Assembly (NCBI GenBank): GCA_017625255.1
Contig: JAGALK010000056.1
Location: 1-46,239 of the forward strand
Reading direction: 5' to 3'
DNA length: 46,239 nt
From: Lachnospiraceae bacterium
GTDB taxonomy: Bacteria > Bacillota > Clostridia > Lachnospirales > Lachnospiraceae
Made by a program: the position numbers and the translations under genes. Shown piece by piece: positions 27,986 through 37,583 of the stretch. Position 1 is the first letter of the stretch. Each line of letters starts with the position of its first letter. Below the pieces are notes generated by a model. The model was given only the letters and a program-made list of their open reading frames with translations. It had not been told where the DNA came from and searched no databases.

Positions 27986-28432
27986 TTATTCTCCGCTGAC
28001 ATGTACTCTTAATGTACCTGTAACCTTTGTATGCAGACGAATTGGAACTTCATGAGTTCCGAGGCTTCTGATTGGTTCGTCTAACTGCATTTTCTTTTTA
28101 TCTAAATCTAATTTCAACTGAGATTTTGCTGCTGCTGCAATTTCTTTTGTAGAAACAGAACCAAAGGTTTTTCCACCTTCGCCGGTTTTAATCTTTACTT
28201 CTACCTTTAAGTCCTCTAACTGCTTTGCAAGAGCTTTTGCAGCTTCAAAATTCTCTTCTTCCACCTTCTGCTGATGCTGATTCTGCAATTTTAAATCATT
28301 TAAATTTTTATTGGTTGCTTCTACTGCTAATTTTTTTGCAAAAAGAACATTTCTTGCATAAGCATCGCTGGCATTTACAATTTCACCCTTTTTTCCAAGG
28401 GTTTTCACATCTGCTAATAAAATTACTTTCAT
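27986..28432 (-). CDS. rplI: 50S ribosomal protein L9
   Basis: 148 residues, normal length. N-terminal domain begins [19 protein letters not shown] with [17 protein letters not shown], a charged connecting helix (about 45-80) and a C-terminal domain with [13 protein letters not shown]. Its ATG overlaps the gdpP stop as ATGA, indicating translational coupling. Confidence 0.98.
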   Translation of the reverse strand: MKVILLADVKTLGKKGEIVNASDAYARNVLFAKKLAVEATNKNLNDLKLQNQHQQKVEEENFEAAKALAKQLEDLKVEVKIKTGEGGKTFGSVSTKEIAAAAKSQLKLDLDKKKMQLDEPIRSLGTHEVPIRLHTKVTGTLRVHVSGE

Positions 28433-30477
28433 AGTTCAATTTCTCCTTCTTCAAGCATTTCATCAAGGGTATTCTGGATTAATTTTTTTGCCTCTTCAAA
28501 TGTACAGTCTGCAAGCTGCGCACCTGCTACATTCAGATGTCCGCCGCCGCCAAAGCGTTCCATAATCAACTGTACATTGATTTCATCAATGGATCTTGCA
28601 CTGATATATATTTTGTCCTGATAATCGGTTAATACAAAAGATGCCTTCACACCAATAATATTCAATAATTCATCCGCTGCCTGCGCACCTACGATTGTCG
28701 GACTTTCAATGGTTCCCGGACAAGTGGAAATAGCAAAGGCTTCTTTATACACTTCTGCATTATGAACACTCTCGGCTCTCGCCTTATAAGAGTCCATGTC
28801 AGATCTTAATAATTTTCGTACTCTGGTGACTTCAGCACCACAACGACGCAGATAAGCTGCCGCTTCAAAGGTACGCACACCGGTTTTTGTCATAAAATTA
28901 TTGGTATCAATTAAAATACCGGCATATATACAATCTGCTTCATTATTTTCAAGCTTAATATTTTCTGTAAAATACTGCAGCACCTCTGCTACCATTTCAC
29001 AGGTAGAGGATGCATACGGCTCAATATAAGAAAGAATCGGATTCTGAATCACTTCATTTCCCTGTCTGTGATGGTCAAATACAACTACCGCATTTCCTCT
29101 TTCTAAAAGCTGCGGACACTCTGTATAATTCGGACGATTGGTATCTACTACCATAATCAAGGTGTTCCGATTTACTAATTCCAAAGCTCTCTCACTATTA
29201 ATAAATAAGTCATCCGGATAACCATTTTCCGGTGAAAAAAGTTCTTTTAATGGGCGTAAGGAAGAAGTTACTTCATTTAATACAATCTGTACTTTTTTAC
29301 CCATAATTTTAGCTGCACAATAAATACCAATGGCAGCACCAAAGGCATCTACATCACTAATACGATGCCCCATAATCATAACATTTTCGCAACTTTCTAA
29401 AGTCTCTCGCAGTGCATGAGCTTTTACCCTTGCTTTTACACGGGTATTTTTCTCAACGGTTTTGGATTTTCCTCCATAATAAGAAATTTGCTCACCCTCA
29501 CGCACAACAACCTGATCCCCACCACGGCCTAACGCCAAATCAATTGCCATACGGGAATATTCGTAATTATCGTTGTAGCCGTCGCCCTGTATACCCACGC
29601 CGATACTTAGAGTAACTGCCATTTCATTGCCGACTTTGACATTTTTCACATCTTCAATCAGACTGAATTTATCTTCCTGCAGCTGTTTGAGATATTTATA
29701 TTTAAATACAATAAAATACTTATCTTTTTCTGTTTTTCGCACTAAGGCATCAATTGCAGAAAAATACTTATTGACCTTTCTGTCAATCAAGGCAACCAAA
29801 AGTGAGCGTTTCACATCCTCAATACTCTCTAATGCCTCTTCGTAGTTGTCAATATACACCAATGCAGAAACGAGCTTCTGTTCCTGATTTTCTCGAATGT
29901 ACTGATTCAGCTTAGTCTCATCAAAAAGGTATACTGCGGTCAAATACTGCTCATTTTCTTCAATCTCAAGAATATCGCTTTCCTCTATCATGGTTTCAAA
30001 ATAGATACGATTTGTCTCTGCTCTGAAAATCTTATCCTCCCATGTAATAATAAAGCTGTTTTCCTCTTCTTCTGCCTGCAGCTGCTCTTTGGAAATGCTT
30101 GGAAAAATACTAAAAATGGTCTTATGGTATTCCTTATCCTTTCTGGTAACTTCCGCAAAACGACGATTTACCCACAAAATCTTTCCATTCATATCCAAAA
30201 GCGCATACGGTATTTCAAAATCATTTAACAGCTTTTTCTGCACCGTCGCATACTGAGTCGCAAAATTAATCATTTCATTTACCAGCGCCGGCTTGTTTTT
30301 TACATAGGAACTAAATACGCATATCGCATAAATAACCAAAAAAGCTGAAACCGCAGCTCCGGCTTCTTCACTTACCATATAAATAGGTATATTTAGTATA
30401 AACAGCAGAATTGTCAACAGCATCGGCCAATACAGATAATTCCGCAGCTTACCTTTTACTTTTATATTTTGTTTCAT
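28429..30477 (-). CDS. gdpP: Cyclic-di-AMP phosphodiesterase GdpP
   Basis: About 682 residues. Two N-terminal membrane helices (about 15-60), a PAS-like domain (about 75-150), a degenerate GGDEF domain (about 165-305; GRGGDQ in place of GGDEF) and a DHH-DHHA1 phosphodiesterase. DHH motifs: [22 protein letters not shown] and FDHHRQ. DHHA1 signature: [13 protein letters not shown]. GdpP hydrolyses c-di-AMP to pApA, affecting osmotic and cell-wall homeostasis. The ATG at 30477 follows GGAGGGG; earlier ATGs have no SD. Confidence 0.96.
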   Translation of the reverse strand: MKQNIKVKGKLRNYLYWPMLLTILLFILNIPIYMVSEEAGAAVSAFLVIYAICVFSSYVKNKPALVNEMINFATQYATVQKKLLNDFEIPYALLDMNGKILWVNRRFAEVTRKDKEYHKTIFSIFPSISKEQLQAEEEENSFIITWEDKIFRAETNRIYFETMIEESDILEIEENEQYLTAVYLFDETKLNQYIRENQEQKLVSALVYIDNYEEALESIEDVKRSLLVALIDRKVNKYFSAIDALVRKTEKDKYFIVFKYKYLKQLQEDKFSLIEDVKNVKVGNEMAVTLSIGVGIQGDGYNDNYEYSRMAIDLALGRGGDQVVVREGEQISYYGGKSKTVEKNTRVKARVKAHALRETLESCENVMIMGHRISDVDAFGAAIGIYCAAKIMGKKVQIVLNEVTSSLRPLKELFSPENGYPDDLFINSERALELVNRNTLIMVVDTNRPNYTECPQLLERGNAVVVFDHHRQGNEVIQNPILSYIEPYASSTCEMVAEVLQYFTENIKLENNEADCIYAGILIDTNNFMTKTGVRTFEAAAYLRRCGAEVTRVRKLLRSDMDSYKARAESVHNAEVYKEAFAISTCPGTIESPTIVGAQAADELLNIIGVKASFVLTDYQDKIYISARSIDEINVQLIMERFGGGGHLNVAGAQLADCTFEEAKKLIQNTLDEMLEEGEIEL

Positions 30478-30566
30478 TTCCCCTCCACGCATCTGTCCGT
30501 GCATAATATCCACAGTAACTTTCCAGCCATTATCTTTTGACTAAACTATTTCTCTTTGTATATCGT

Positions 30567-30595
30567 ATTATAGCACTTCTCTTTAGCGAGATAAA
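30567..30595 (-). promoter_or_regulatory. Promoter of the gdpP-rplI-dnaB operon
   Basis: Minus strand extended -10 TGCTATAAT (hexamer 30572-30567) with a weak -35 (TTTATC at 17 bases). It lies in the 124-base gap after nrdD. Confidence 0.55.
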
Positions 30596-30601
30596 GTATT
30601 T

Positions 30602-32764
30602 TTACAAATGAAGCACACGCTCTTTAATCTCTTGCGTTCTTCCCTGATTCCAGAACTGAGTACCAATATAACCACAGGTTCTCCTTGCCACACTCATGGT
30701 ATTTTGATCCTGATTGCCGCAATTCGGACATTCCCACAGCAGCTTTCCATGCTCATCGGTGATAATCCGGATTTCTCCATCATAACCACATTTGCTGCAA
30801 TAATCGCTCTTGGTATTTAATTCTGCATACATAATATTTTCGTAAATATGCTGCATAACCGCAAGCACTGCAGGAATATTGTTCTGCATATCCGGAACCT
30901 CCACATAGCTGATAGCTCCACCCGGAGAAAGCTTCTGGAATTTGGATTCAAAGGTTAATTTGCTAAAAGCATCTATATCCTCGGTCACATGTACATGGTA
31001 GGAATTGGTGATATAATTCTTATCTGTCACACCTTTGATGATACCGAAGCGCTTCTGCAGCTTCTGCGCAAACTTATAAGTAGTAGACTCTAATGGTGTT
31101 CCATAGACAGAAAAATCAATATTTTCTTTTGCTTTCCATTTTGCACAGGCATCATTCAGATACTGCATCACCTCTAATGCAAATGGTGTTGCAGATGGAT
31201 CTGTATGGCTTTTGCCTGTCATATAGCGAACACATTCGCAAAGTCCCGCATAGCCTAAGGAAATGGTTGAATATCCATTCAATAACAGCTTGTCAATGGT
31301 TTCTCCTTTTTCCAAACGGGCTAATGCACCATTCTGCCACAAAATAGGTGCAATATCAGATTTTGTCCCCATCAGACGATTGTGTCTTGCCATCAACGCT
31401 TTATAGCACAATTCTAATCGTTCATCAAAAACCTTCCAGAATACATCAAAATCTCCCTGAGATGAACATGCGATATCCACCAGATTAATTGTACACACAC
31501 CCTGATTGAATCTGCCGTAGAATTTTGGCTTGCCTTCTTCGTCCTTGTATACAGTAAGGAAAGAGCGACATCCCATACAGGTATAGACATTTCCATCCTT
31601 TAATTCTTTCATGACTTTTGCAGAAATGTAATCCGGAACCATGCGTTTTGCTGTACACTCTGCTGCTAAACAGGTTACATTCCAATACGGACTGCCCTCT
31701 GTAATATTATCTTCATCCAATACATAAATAAGCTTTGGAAATGCCGGAGTGATATATACACCTTTTTCATTTTTGACACCTAAAATTCTCTGGTTTAACA
31801 CTGCTTTAATTACCATAGCAAGGTCGTCTCTTTCCTGACCTTTAGGTGCTTCGTCCAAATACATATATAAGGTAATAAACGGTGCCTGTCCATTGGTTGT
31901 CATCAGTGTAACTACCTGATACTGAATGGTCTGTACACCCTTATCAATATCTTTTTCTACACGCTCTTCTGCTACCTTATTAATCTGCTCTTCTGTAGCA
32001 TTTATACCTGCTGCTTCAAACTCCTCGCGAACCTCTCTGCGGAACTTCATTCTGGAATCTCCGACAAACTTAGAAAGGTGATACGCACTGATGGATTGTC
32101 CACCATACTGACTAGAGGCAACCTGCGCAATAATCTGAGATGCAACCGTACATGCTACAGAGAAAGACTTAGGTCTGTCAATCTTCGTTTCACTGATAAC
32201 GGTTCCATTCTGTAACATATCATCCAAATTCACCAGGCAGCAATTATGAATATGCTGGGCAAAATAATCTGCATCATGGAAATGAATTAATCCCTTTTCA
32301 TGGGCACTCCATACCTCTGGAGGCAATAAAAACCTTCTGGTAATATCTTTACTTACCTCTCCTGCCATATAATCTCTTTGGGTAGAAGCAAGTAGTGGAT
32401 TTTTATTGGAATTTTCCTGCTTTGCTTCTTCATTTTGACTTTCAATAATGGTCATAATCTGTCCATCTGTGGTATTGGACTGACGCACTAACTGTCGTTT
32501 ATAACGGTAGGTAATATATGCTCTTGCCACATGAAATGCACCAGATTCCATAATCTGATCTTCTACCGCATCCTGAATCTCTTCTACATTCATAGCGCGG
32601 GTAGATGCAATACAGATTTGTTCCACATTTTCTGCAATCTGATGAATCTGCTCTGCTGACAATCTCTGGCTCATCTGAACCTCTCTGTTCGCCTTGTGCA
32701 CAGCAGCAATTATTTTCGTTATATCAAACTCTACTTCTTCCCCACATCGTTTAATAATCTTCAA
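30602..32764 (-). CDS. nrdD: Anaerobic (class III) ribonucleoside-triphosphate reductase
   Basis: About 720 residues from a TTG at 32764, supported by GGGAGG eight bases upstream; the longer frame adds 31 hydrophobic residues without support. It has an N-terminal ATP-cone (about 1-95, KIIKRCGEEVEFDITKI), a large barrel domain, a C-terminal zinc site (CSKCGYDG...CPNCGNQ) and the glycyl-radical motif RRTCGYIGTQFWNQGR. It reduces NTPs to dNTPs without oxygen after activation by NrdG. No nrdG follows here: the next gene is gdpP. A 9-bp inverted repeat lies 124 bases upstream. Confidence 0.96.
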   Translation of the reverse strand: MKIIKRCGEEVEFDITKIIAAVHKANREVQMSQRLSAEQIHQIAENVEQICIASTRAMNVEEIQDAVEDQIMESGAFHVARAYITYRYKRQLVRQSNTTDGQIMTIIESQNEEAKQENSNKNPLLASTQRDYMAGEVSKDITRRFLLPPEVWSAHEKGLIHFHDADYFAQHIHNCCLVNLDDMLQNGTVISETKIDRPKSFSVACTVASQIIAQVASSQYGGQSISAYHLSKFVGDSRMKFRREVREEFEAAGINATEEQINKVAEERVEKDIDKGVQTIQYQVVTLMTTNGQAPFITLYMYLDEAPKGQERDDLAMVIKAVLNQRILGVKNEKGVYITPAFPKLIYVLDEDNITEGSPYWNVTCLAAECTAKRMVPDYISAKVMKELKDGNVYTCMGCRSFLTVYKDEEGKPKFYGRFNQGVCTINLVDIACSSQGDFDVFWKVFDERLELCYKALMARHNRLMGTKSDIAPILWQNGALARLEKGETIDKLLLNGYSTISLGYAGLCECVRYMTGKSHTDPSATPFALEVMQYLNDACAKWKAKENIDFSVYGTPLESTTYKFAQKLQKRFGIIKGVTDKNYITNSYHVHVTEDIDAFSKLTFESKFQKLSPGGAISYVEVPDMQNNIPAVLAVMQHIYENIMYAELNTKSDYCSKCGYDGEIRIITDEHGKLLWECPNCGNQDQNTMSVARRTCGYIGTQFWNQGRTQEIKERVLHL

Positions 32765-32887
32765 ATTTACTGCCTCCCATAAAAATACGATTTGTAGGTA
32801 TTGTATCACGCATGCGGGGGAAATAGCAATCGTTATTAAGTAATAGTAAAATAACATAATATAACGAAAAAATTACTGAACATATAC

Positions 32888-32924
32888 TAATTTGTGTCAA
32901 AATATATGCAATTATCACAAATTA
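32888..32924. promoter_or_regulatory. Inverted repeat upstream of nrdD
   Basis: TAATTTGTG (32888-32896) and CACAAATTA (32916-32924) form a perfect 9-bp dyad with a 19-base spacer. On the minus strand a TTGACA overlaps it. It could be an operator; it does not match the NrdR box as I know it. Confidence 0.4.
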
Positions 32925-32975
32925 ACTATACAAATAAAAAATGCCATAAACAGACTAATCATTAGAAATTAAATA

Positions 32976-32999
32976 AGCCCCAGTCGATTGACTGGGGCT
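32976..32999 (-). terminator. Terminator after rpsR
   Basis: A perfect 10-bp stem (AGCCCCAGTC / GACTGGGGCT) on a GATT/AATC loop. The minus-strand tail is TATTTAATTT; A-rich sequence precedes it. Confidence 0.8.
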
Positions 33000-33013
33000 A
33001 AAAAATATCTTAA

Positions 33014-33274
33014 TTAATCAGTTACATATGGCATTAAAGCGATATGACGAGCTCTCTTGATTGCAACTGTAAGAGCTCTCTGATGTTTTGCACAGTTTCC
33101 TGTGATTCTTCTTGGAAGAATTTTTCCTCTCTCGGAAATGTATCTTTTTAATTTATTTGTATCTTTGTAATCGATTACATTATCTTTTCCACAGAATACA
33201 CAAACTTTTTTTCTTCTATGCATTGGTCTTCTCTTGAAAGATCCGCCTTCTTTGCCTTCTTTATTAAAAGCCAT
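33014..33274 (-). CDS. rpsR: 30S ribosomal protein S18
   Basis: 86 residues. Conserved central part [43 protein letters not shown]. The N-terminus has the paired cysteines CVFCGKD of the zinc-type S18. The ATG at 33274 is chosen because AGGAGG lies eight bases upstream; the ATG two codons earlier would be two bases from it. Third gene of rpsF-ssb-rpsR. Confidence 0.98.
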   Translation of the reverse strand: MAFNKEGKEGGSFKRRPMHRRKKVCVFCGKDNVIDYKDTNKLKRYISERGKILPRRITGNCAKHQRALTVAIKRARHIALMPYVTD

Positions 33275-33311
33275 TTTCATTACCTCCTGTTAAATTGGAA
33301 TCAACAATCTG

Positions 33312-33752
33312 TTAGTTGAATGGTAACTCTTCATCTATTCCATCCGGAATGTTCATGAAGCCATCTCCTGCTGCAACACTAGGTGATGGTCTGTCCATTG
33401 GAGTAAATCCTCCATTATTATCACTGGCACCTTTGCTTTCTGCAAATTCCTGTTCTTCAACTACTACATCTGTTGTATATACCTTCTGTCCATCTCTGTT
33501 CGTGTAGCTTCCGGTCTGGATTCTGCCTGTGATTGCAATTTTTGTACCCTTACGCAGATATTTCTCAGCAAATTCACCCTGACGACCAAATGCTACGCAT
33601 CCGATAAAATCGGCTGTCTGCTGGTCACCATCACGACGGAATCTTCTGTCTACTGCGATTGTATATCTTGCTACTGCGGTCGCCTGCTCACCCTGAGAAT
33701 ATCTTACTTCCGGGTCTCTAACCAAGCGTCCCATAAGAATTACCTTATTCAT
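33312..33752 (-). CDS. ssb: Single-stranded DNA-binding protein
   Basis: 146 residues. OB-fold (1-108): MNKVILMGRLVRDPEVRYSQ, FIGCVAFGRQGEFAEKYLRKGTKIAITGRIQTG. A Gly/Asp/Pro-rich linker (about 115-135) leads to the acidic tip DEELPFN, which recruits repair and replication partners. It lies between rpsF and rpsR, the usual arrangement. Confidence 0.98.
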   Translation of the reverse strand: MNKVILMGRLVRDPEVRYSQGEQATAVARYTIAVDRRFRRDGDQQTADFIGCVAFGRQGEFAEKYLRKGTKIAITGRIQTGSYTNRDGQKVYTTDVVVEEQEFAESKGASDNNGGFTPMDRPSPSVAAGDGFMNIPDGIDEELPFN

Positions 33753-33771
33753 ATATCTTCCTCTTTTCTAA

Positions 33772-34062
33772 TTATGCCTCGTCTTTTCTAACGCATAAGA
33801 AACGAAGAACATTATCCATGATACGAACACGCTGTTCAACCTGTGCTGGAACATCTGCTGCTGCATCAAACTGGATAAAGTAGTAGAAGCCTTCTCTCAT
33901 TTTCTGGATTTCGTAAGCTAATCTCTTCTTACCGCAATCCTCAACTTCTGTTACAGTTCCACCAAAACGCTCGATATAAGCTTTTGCTTTTTCTACTGTA
34001 GCAGTTCTGACATCATCTTCGATTTTTGCATTAACAACAAGTGCTAATTCATACTTATTCAT
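33772..34062 (-). CDS. rpsF: 30S ribosomal protein S6
   Basis: 96 residues: MNKYELALVVNAKIED, GKKRLAYEIQKMREGFYYFIQFDA and RIMDNVLRFLCVRKDEA. Binds S18 in the 30S platform. SD AAAGGAGG precedes the start. A short hairpin lies in its leader. Confidence 0.98.
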   Translation of the reverse strand: MNKYELALVVNAKIEDDVRTATVEKAKAYIERFGGTVTEVEDCGKKRLAYEIQKMREGFYYFIQFDAAADVPAQVEQRVRIMDNVLRFLCVRKDEA

Positions 34063-34088
34063 GCAATTGTACCTCCTTTTGGTCTCTG

Positions 34089-34109
34089 GCCCTTTTCTTT
34101 CAAAAGAGC
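34089..34109 (-). promoter_or_regulatory. Hairpin in the rpsF leader
   Basis: Minus strand GCTCTTTT pairs with AAAAGGGC (one G-U) around a GAAAG loop. In several bacteria the rpsF leader binds S6:S18 for autoregulation; whether this hairpin does so cannot be judged here. Confidence 0.35.
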
Positions 34110-34156
34110 AAGGAATTTATAGTTTCTCACAATTTTGTATAATAACATAAACTTTT

Positions 34157-34345
34157 TTAAGAATCAAGCGGTTTTCGTATTTCTTTTACATTTTTTTCAA
34201 CTAATTTCCGGGCTATCATAATCTGATGCCCACAGCCCATACATTTTAATCGAAAGTCTGCTCCAACCCTCAAAACTTCCCATTCAAAATTGCCGCAGGG
34301 ATGCTTTTTCTTTAATTTTATTATATCTCCGATATCAAACTGCAT
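34157..34345 (-). CDS. DUF951 small protein (YyzM-like)
   Basis: 62 residues: a compact SH3-like domain with GDIIKLKKKHPCGNFEWEVLRVGADFRLKCMGCGHQIMIAR. The HPCG and CMGCG motifs are the DUF951 hallmarks. In Firmicutes it commonly sits before rpsF-ssb-rpsR, as here. A nucleic-acid or ribosome-associated role is guessed from context. Confidence 0.9.
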   Translation of the reverse strand: MQFDIGDIIKLKKKHPCGNFEWEVLRVGADFRLKCMGCGHQIMIARKLVEKNVKEIRKPLDS

Positions 34346-34362
34346 TATATTCTCACCTTTCT

Positions 34363-35085
34363 CTATAGCTTGATTTGTGACAATACTTCGCCGATTTTCC
34401 CTTCTATACGAAGATTTGCACGGCTATCCATAGGCGTTGTGGAGGTATTGATTAATACCAGTTTATTTCCTCTGTAATAGTCAATAAGTCCTGCCGCAGG
34501 ATATACAGCCAAAGATGTCCCGCCAATAATCAATATATCTGCATTGGCAATATATTGAATAGATTTTCGCATGGTATAATCGTCTAAGCCTTCCTCATAA
34601 AGAACCACATCCGGTTTCACATCCCCACCGCATGCATCACATGTAGGACAGCCTTCTGAATTTAAAATATATCTGGCATCAAACAGTTTCTGGCATCTCT
34701 GGCAGTAATTTCTATGTACACTTCCGTGAAGTTCTAATACTTCTTTACTCCCTGCCGCCTGATGCAGTCCATCAATATTCTGGGTAATCACAGCCTTTAA
34801 TTTGCCCGCTTCTTCTAATTTGGCAAGCATTCTATGAGCCGCATTTGGTTTTGCATCCAGACAAAGCATTTTCTTTCTGTAAAAACGGTAAAATTCCGGT
34901 TCATTTTTTAAATAGAAGGAATGACTCAAAATTGTCTCCGGTGGATAGTCATACTCCTGATTATATAAACCATCTACACTTCGAAAATCCGGTATTCCAC
35001 TTTCTGTAGATACCCCGGCACCACCAAAAAATACAATATTATCTGATTCTTCTATCCATTCTAAAAACTGCTGCATCTGTTCCAT
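34363..35085 (-). CDS. NAD-dependent protein deacylase (sirtuin)
   Basis: 240 residues from the ATG at 35085 (AGGGGG eight bases upstream). NAD site GAGVSTESGIPDFRS (about 24-38), TQNIDGLHQAAG (about 101), catalytic His in LHGSVH, and a Zn site of two Cys pairs (CQRC and CPTC/CDAC). GGTSLAVYPAAG and LINTSTT complete the Rossmann fold. CobB-like enzymes deacylate lysines using NAD. It lies between the cyclophilin gene and DUF951. Confidence 0.94.
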   Translation of the reverse strand: MEQMQQFLEWIEESDNIVFFGGAGVSTESGIPDFRSVDGLYNQEYDYPPETILSHSFYLKNEPEFYRFYRKKMLCLDAKPNAAHRMLAKLEEAGKLKAVITQNIDGLHQAAGSKEVLELHGSVHRNYCQRCQKLFDARYILNSEGCPTCDACGGDVKPDVVLYEEGLDDYTMRKSIQYIANADILIIGGTSLAVYPAAGLIDYYRGNKLVLINTSTTPMDSRANLRIEGKIGEVLSQIKL

Positions 35086-35120
35086 GAGGATATCCCCCTT
35101 CTGCTTGATTTTCACTTTAC

Positions 35121-35849
35121 CTATTTTGCATTACGAATCGTAACTGCTGTAATCACAGGCTGTGCTTCTGCCGGAATTGTTCCGTTATCATCCGTAGGCT
35201 CTGCATCTGCACAAACTGCATCTACAACCTCCATTCCCTCTGTTACATAACCAAATGCCGCATAAGCGCCGTCTAAAAATGTACTGTCTTTATGTACAAT
35301 AAAGAACTGGGAGCTTGCACTATCCATTTCGTTTGAACGAGCCATAGAAATCGCGCCTCTTACATGAGTAATCGGATTTTCCACACCATTCTGTGAAAAT
35401 TCACCTGTAATATTTGTACCGGAACCACCCATACCGGTTCCTTCCGGGTCACCGCCCTGCATCATAAAGCCTTCCATTATACGATGAAAGGTTAAACCAT
35501 TATAAAATCCGCTTTCTGCCAAAGAGATAAAGTTCTCTACGGTAATTGGTGCGATATTTCCGGCTAAAGCAACGGTAATCGTACCATAATCTGCAACTTC
35601 AATATCTGCATAATGGGTAATTTCAAATGTGGTTTTTGTTCCGCCGGACATATCTGCTGTTTCTGTTGCTGCTTCTGTCGCAGCTTCTTTTGTTTTTGTA
35701 TCTGAAAAGCTTAAGTCTTTTCCTGAAAGTGAATCAGCCACTGCCCAGATTAATACGGCCAAAAATATCACTGCTGCAACTGCAAGAATTATGAAGGTTG
35801 TTTTTTTACTCTCCTGTGTCTGCTGTTTTTTCTTATTTGTCTTTGCCAT
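35121..35849 (-). CDS. Membrane-anchored cyclophilin-type peptidylprolyl isomerase
   Basis: 242 residues. N-terminal basic segment and one membrane helix (about 17-38), an acidic/Thr-rich linker (about 45-75), then a cyclophilin domain (about 80-240) with GLTFHRIMEGFMMQGGDPEGTGMGG and ISMARSNEMDSASSQFFIVH. It would isomerise proline bonds of secreted proteins outside the membrane. SD GGAGG upstream. It precedes the sirtuin gene. Confidence 0.93.
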   Translation of the reverse strand: MAKTNKKKQQTQESKKTTFIILAVAAVIFLAVLIWAVADSLSGKDLSFSDTKTKEAATEAATETADMSGGTKTTFEITHYADIEVADYGTITVALAGNIAPITVENFISLAESGFYNGLTFHRIMEGFMMQGGDPEGTGMGGSGTNITGEFSQNGVENPITHVRGAISMARSNEMDSASSQFFIVHKDSTFLDGAYAAFGYVTEGMEVVDAVCADAEPTDDNGTIPAEAQPVITAVTIRNAK

Positions 35850-35923
35850 TTAAAAATGCCTCCTTTGTTCTTTTTCGACTAAAATTATGATAGTATAATT
35901 TTTTTTGAAAATCAATTCTGATT

Positions 35924-37150
35924 TCATACCTTTATGGAAATTTGCTCTACACGGCGTCCTGTCATTTGAACAACTCTAACTTCAAGTCCATCTGACTCAA
36001 ATTCATCCCCAATCTGCGGGATTCTCTCAAGCTGCTCCATTACCCATCCACTGACGGTATGTACATCAAATTCTGCTTCTTTTTCAAAGCATTCAAATAC
36101 CTTTTCGATATTTGTCTTTCCTGAAACCAGATACTCATGTTCAGAAATCTGTACAATCTCCTGTTCCACCGTATCGTGTTCATCCCAGATTTCGCCTACC
36201 AGCTCTTCTAAAATATCTTCTAAGGTTACAATACCAAGCATGCTGCCAAACTCATCCACGATAACTGCAAAATGTAATTTTTCCCTTTGCAGCTCTTTCA
36301 TCAGTTCATCCACTTTCTTATTCTTTGTGGTGAAAATTACAGGTCTTACATAATCAGATACATTCTCATTTGTATGATACACATAATTATGAAAATCCTT
36401 CTGATATAAAATACCAGTAATCTGATCTACACTTTCCTTATAAACAGGTAGTCTTGAATATCCCGTTTTTGCAAAAATCTCTGCGATTTTATCTTTTGAT
36501 GTATCTTCGGCAATTGCTACCACATCAATGCGGGGGGTGAGAATATCAATCGTTTCCAATTCATTAAATTCTATCGCACTGCGAATCAAATCACTTTCTT
36601 CTTTGTCAATTCCACCACCCTGCTCTGCTTCTTCTACAATTGTCAGCAGTTCTTCTTCGGTAATTCCTGTATCTTCTGAAGCTTTAAATAAAACCGATAA
36701 AAGCTTTTTCCACCAGCCAAAGAGAATATTTGCCGGTGTCAGCACAATCATAAGTACATTTAAAATTGGTGCAGAAAACATAGCAAATTTCTCTGGAGAT
36801 TCTTTTGCAATACTCTTTGGAGAAATTTCACCAAAAATTAATACCACTACTGTAGTGACCAATGTAGATACGCTTGGACCTGCTTCATCACCCAGCATTT
36901 CTACAAAGAGCACTGTTGCCAACGATGCACTTAATATATTTACGATGTTGTTTCCTATTAATATGGTAGAAAGCATGCTGTCATATTTTTCTGACATCTG
37001 CAATACCAATGCCGCTTTTTTGTTTCCTTTTTCTGCCATATTTTTCATACGGATTCTATTAATAGATAAAAATGCCGTTTCCGTTGCTGAGAAATACGCA
37101 GACATCACAATACAAGCCACAATAATAATTAACGATACTCCATTTTCCAT
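35924..37150 (-). CDS. CNNM/hemolysin-C family membrane protein (DUF21-CBS-CorC)
   Basis: About 408 residues. DUF21 domain with about four membrane helices (1-150; MSAYFSATETAFLSINR, ATVLFVEML, SPKSIAKESPEKFA). Two CBS domains (about 180-310, with MTPR-like ILTPRIDVVAIAED). C-terminal CorC_HlyC domain (about 325-408). These proteins are implicated in Mg2+ or other cation transport. The ATG at 37150 has AAAAGGA six bases upstream; the longer frame is basic and SD-less. Upstream gene of the cyclophilin-sirtuin run. Confidence 0.92.
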   Translation of the reverse strand: MENGVSLIIIVACIVMSAYFSATETAFLSINRIRMKNMAEKGNKKAALVLQMSEKYDSMLSTILIGNNIVNILSASLATVLFVEMLGDEAGPSVSTLVTTVVVLIFGEISPKSIAKESPEKFAMFSAPILNVLMIVLTPANILFGWWKKLLSVLFKASEDTGITEEELLTIVEEAEQGGGIDKEESDLIRSAIEFNELETIDILTPRIDVVAIAEDTSKDKIAEIFAKTGYSRLPVYKESVDQITGILYQKDFHNYVYHTNENVSDYVRPVIFTTKNKKVDELMKELQREKLHFAVIVDEFGSMLGIVTLEDILEELVGEIWDEHDTVEQEIVQISEHEYLVSGKTNIEKVFECFEKEAEFDVHTVSGWVMEQLERIPQIGDEFESDGLEVRVVQMTGRRVEQISIKV

Positions 37151-37237
37151 TGATTTTCCTTTTCCTCCTGCTTTACGCAATATAGTAGTTTGTTTTTGGG
37201 GAAGAAGCTATGTCTTTCTCCTAAATATAAACACAAC

Positions 37238-37278
37238 AAGGCATAGTCACATCCTATACTAAAATGTGACTATGCCTT
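37238..37278. terminator. Long hairpin between the CNNM-type gene and tRNA-fMet
   Basis: A perfect 15-bp stem (37238-37252 with 37264-37278) and 11-base loop. T-tracts are poor, but it probably ends the tRNA transcript on the minus strand. Confidence 0.6.
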
Positions 37279-37383
37279 GATTACTATTCTATATTCATAT
37301 GAGATTCCGCGTCGCCCTCTGCGTCTTCTGACATATCTTCCTCCATAAATTTGCTTTCAAAGACCCTGCATGGATCTTTTAAA

Positions 37384-37457
37384 TTGCGGGGACAGGATTT
37401 GAACCTGTGACCTTCGGGTTATGAGCCCGACGAGCTTCCAGACTGCTCCACCCCGCG
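37384..37457 (-). tRNA. tRNA-fMet (anticodon CAT)
   Basis: 74 bases, no encoded CCA. The acceptor begins C1 opposite A72 (unpaired), and the anticodon stem has three G-C pairs flanking CTCATAA. Both are initiator hallmarks. T-loop TTCAAAT and D-arm are normal. Confidence 0.95.
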
Positions 37458-37583
37458 CCAATAAAATTTTCTTATGAAAGGCATTATAGTCCTTTCTTTT
37501 GAGAATGTCAAATTTCTCTTTTTCCTTTGTCTTTATATAGTATATACAATTTTCATTTCTTTATTCCTAAAATATGAAAATTT

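Noticed and set aside
32888..32924. NrdR box upstream of nrdD
   Set aside because: The dyad does not match the acaCwAtATaTwGtgt consensus; kept only as an unnamed inverted repeat.
36528..37262. Plus-strand ORF of 244 codons opposite the CNNM-type gene
   Set aside because: Antisense to a well-supported membrane protein; its composition mirrors that gene and no family is recognisable.
37283..37345. Short acidic minus-strand ORF (about 19 codons) downstream of tRNA-fMet
   Set aside because: GGAGG lies within its first codons rather than before them, and the reading frame runs back into the tRNA.
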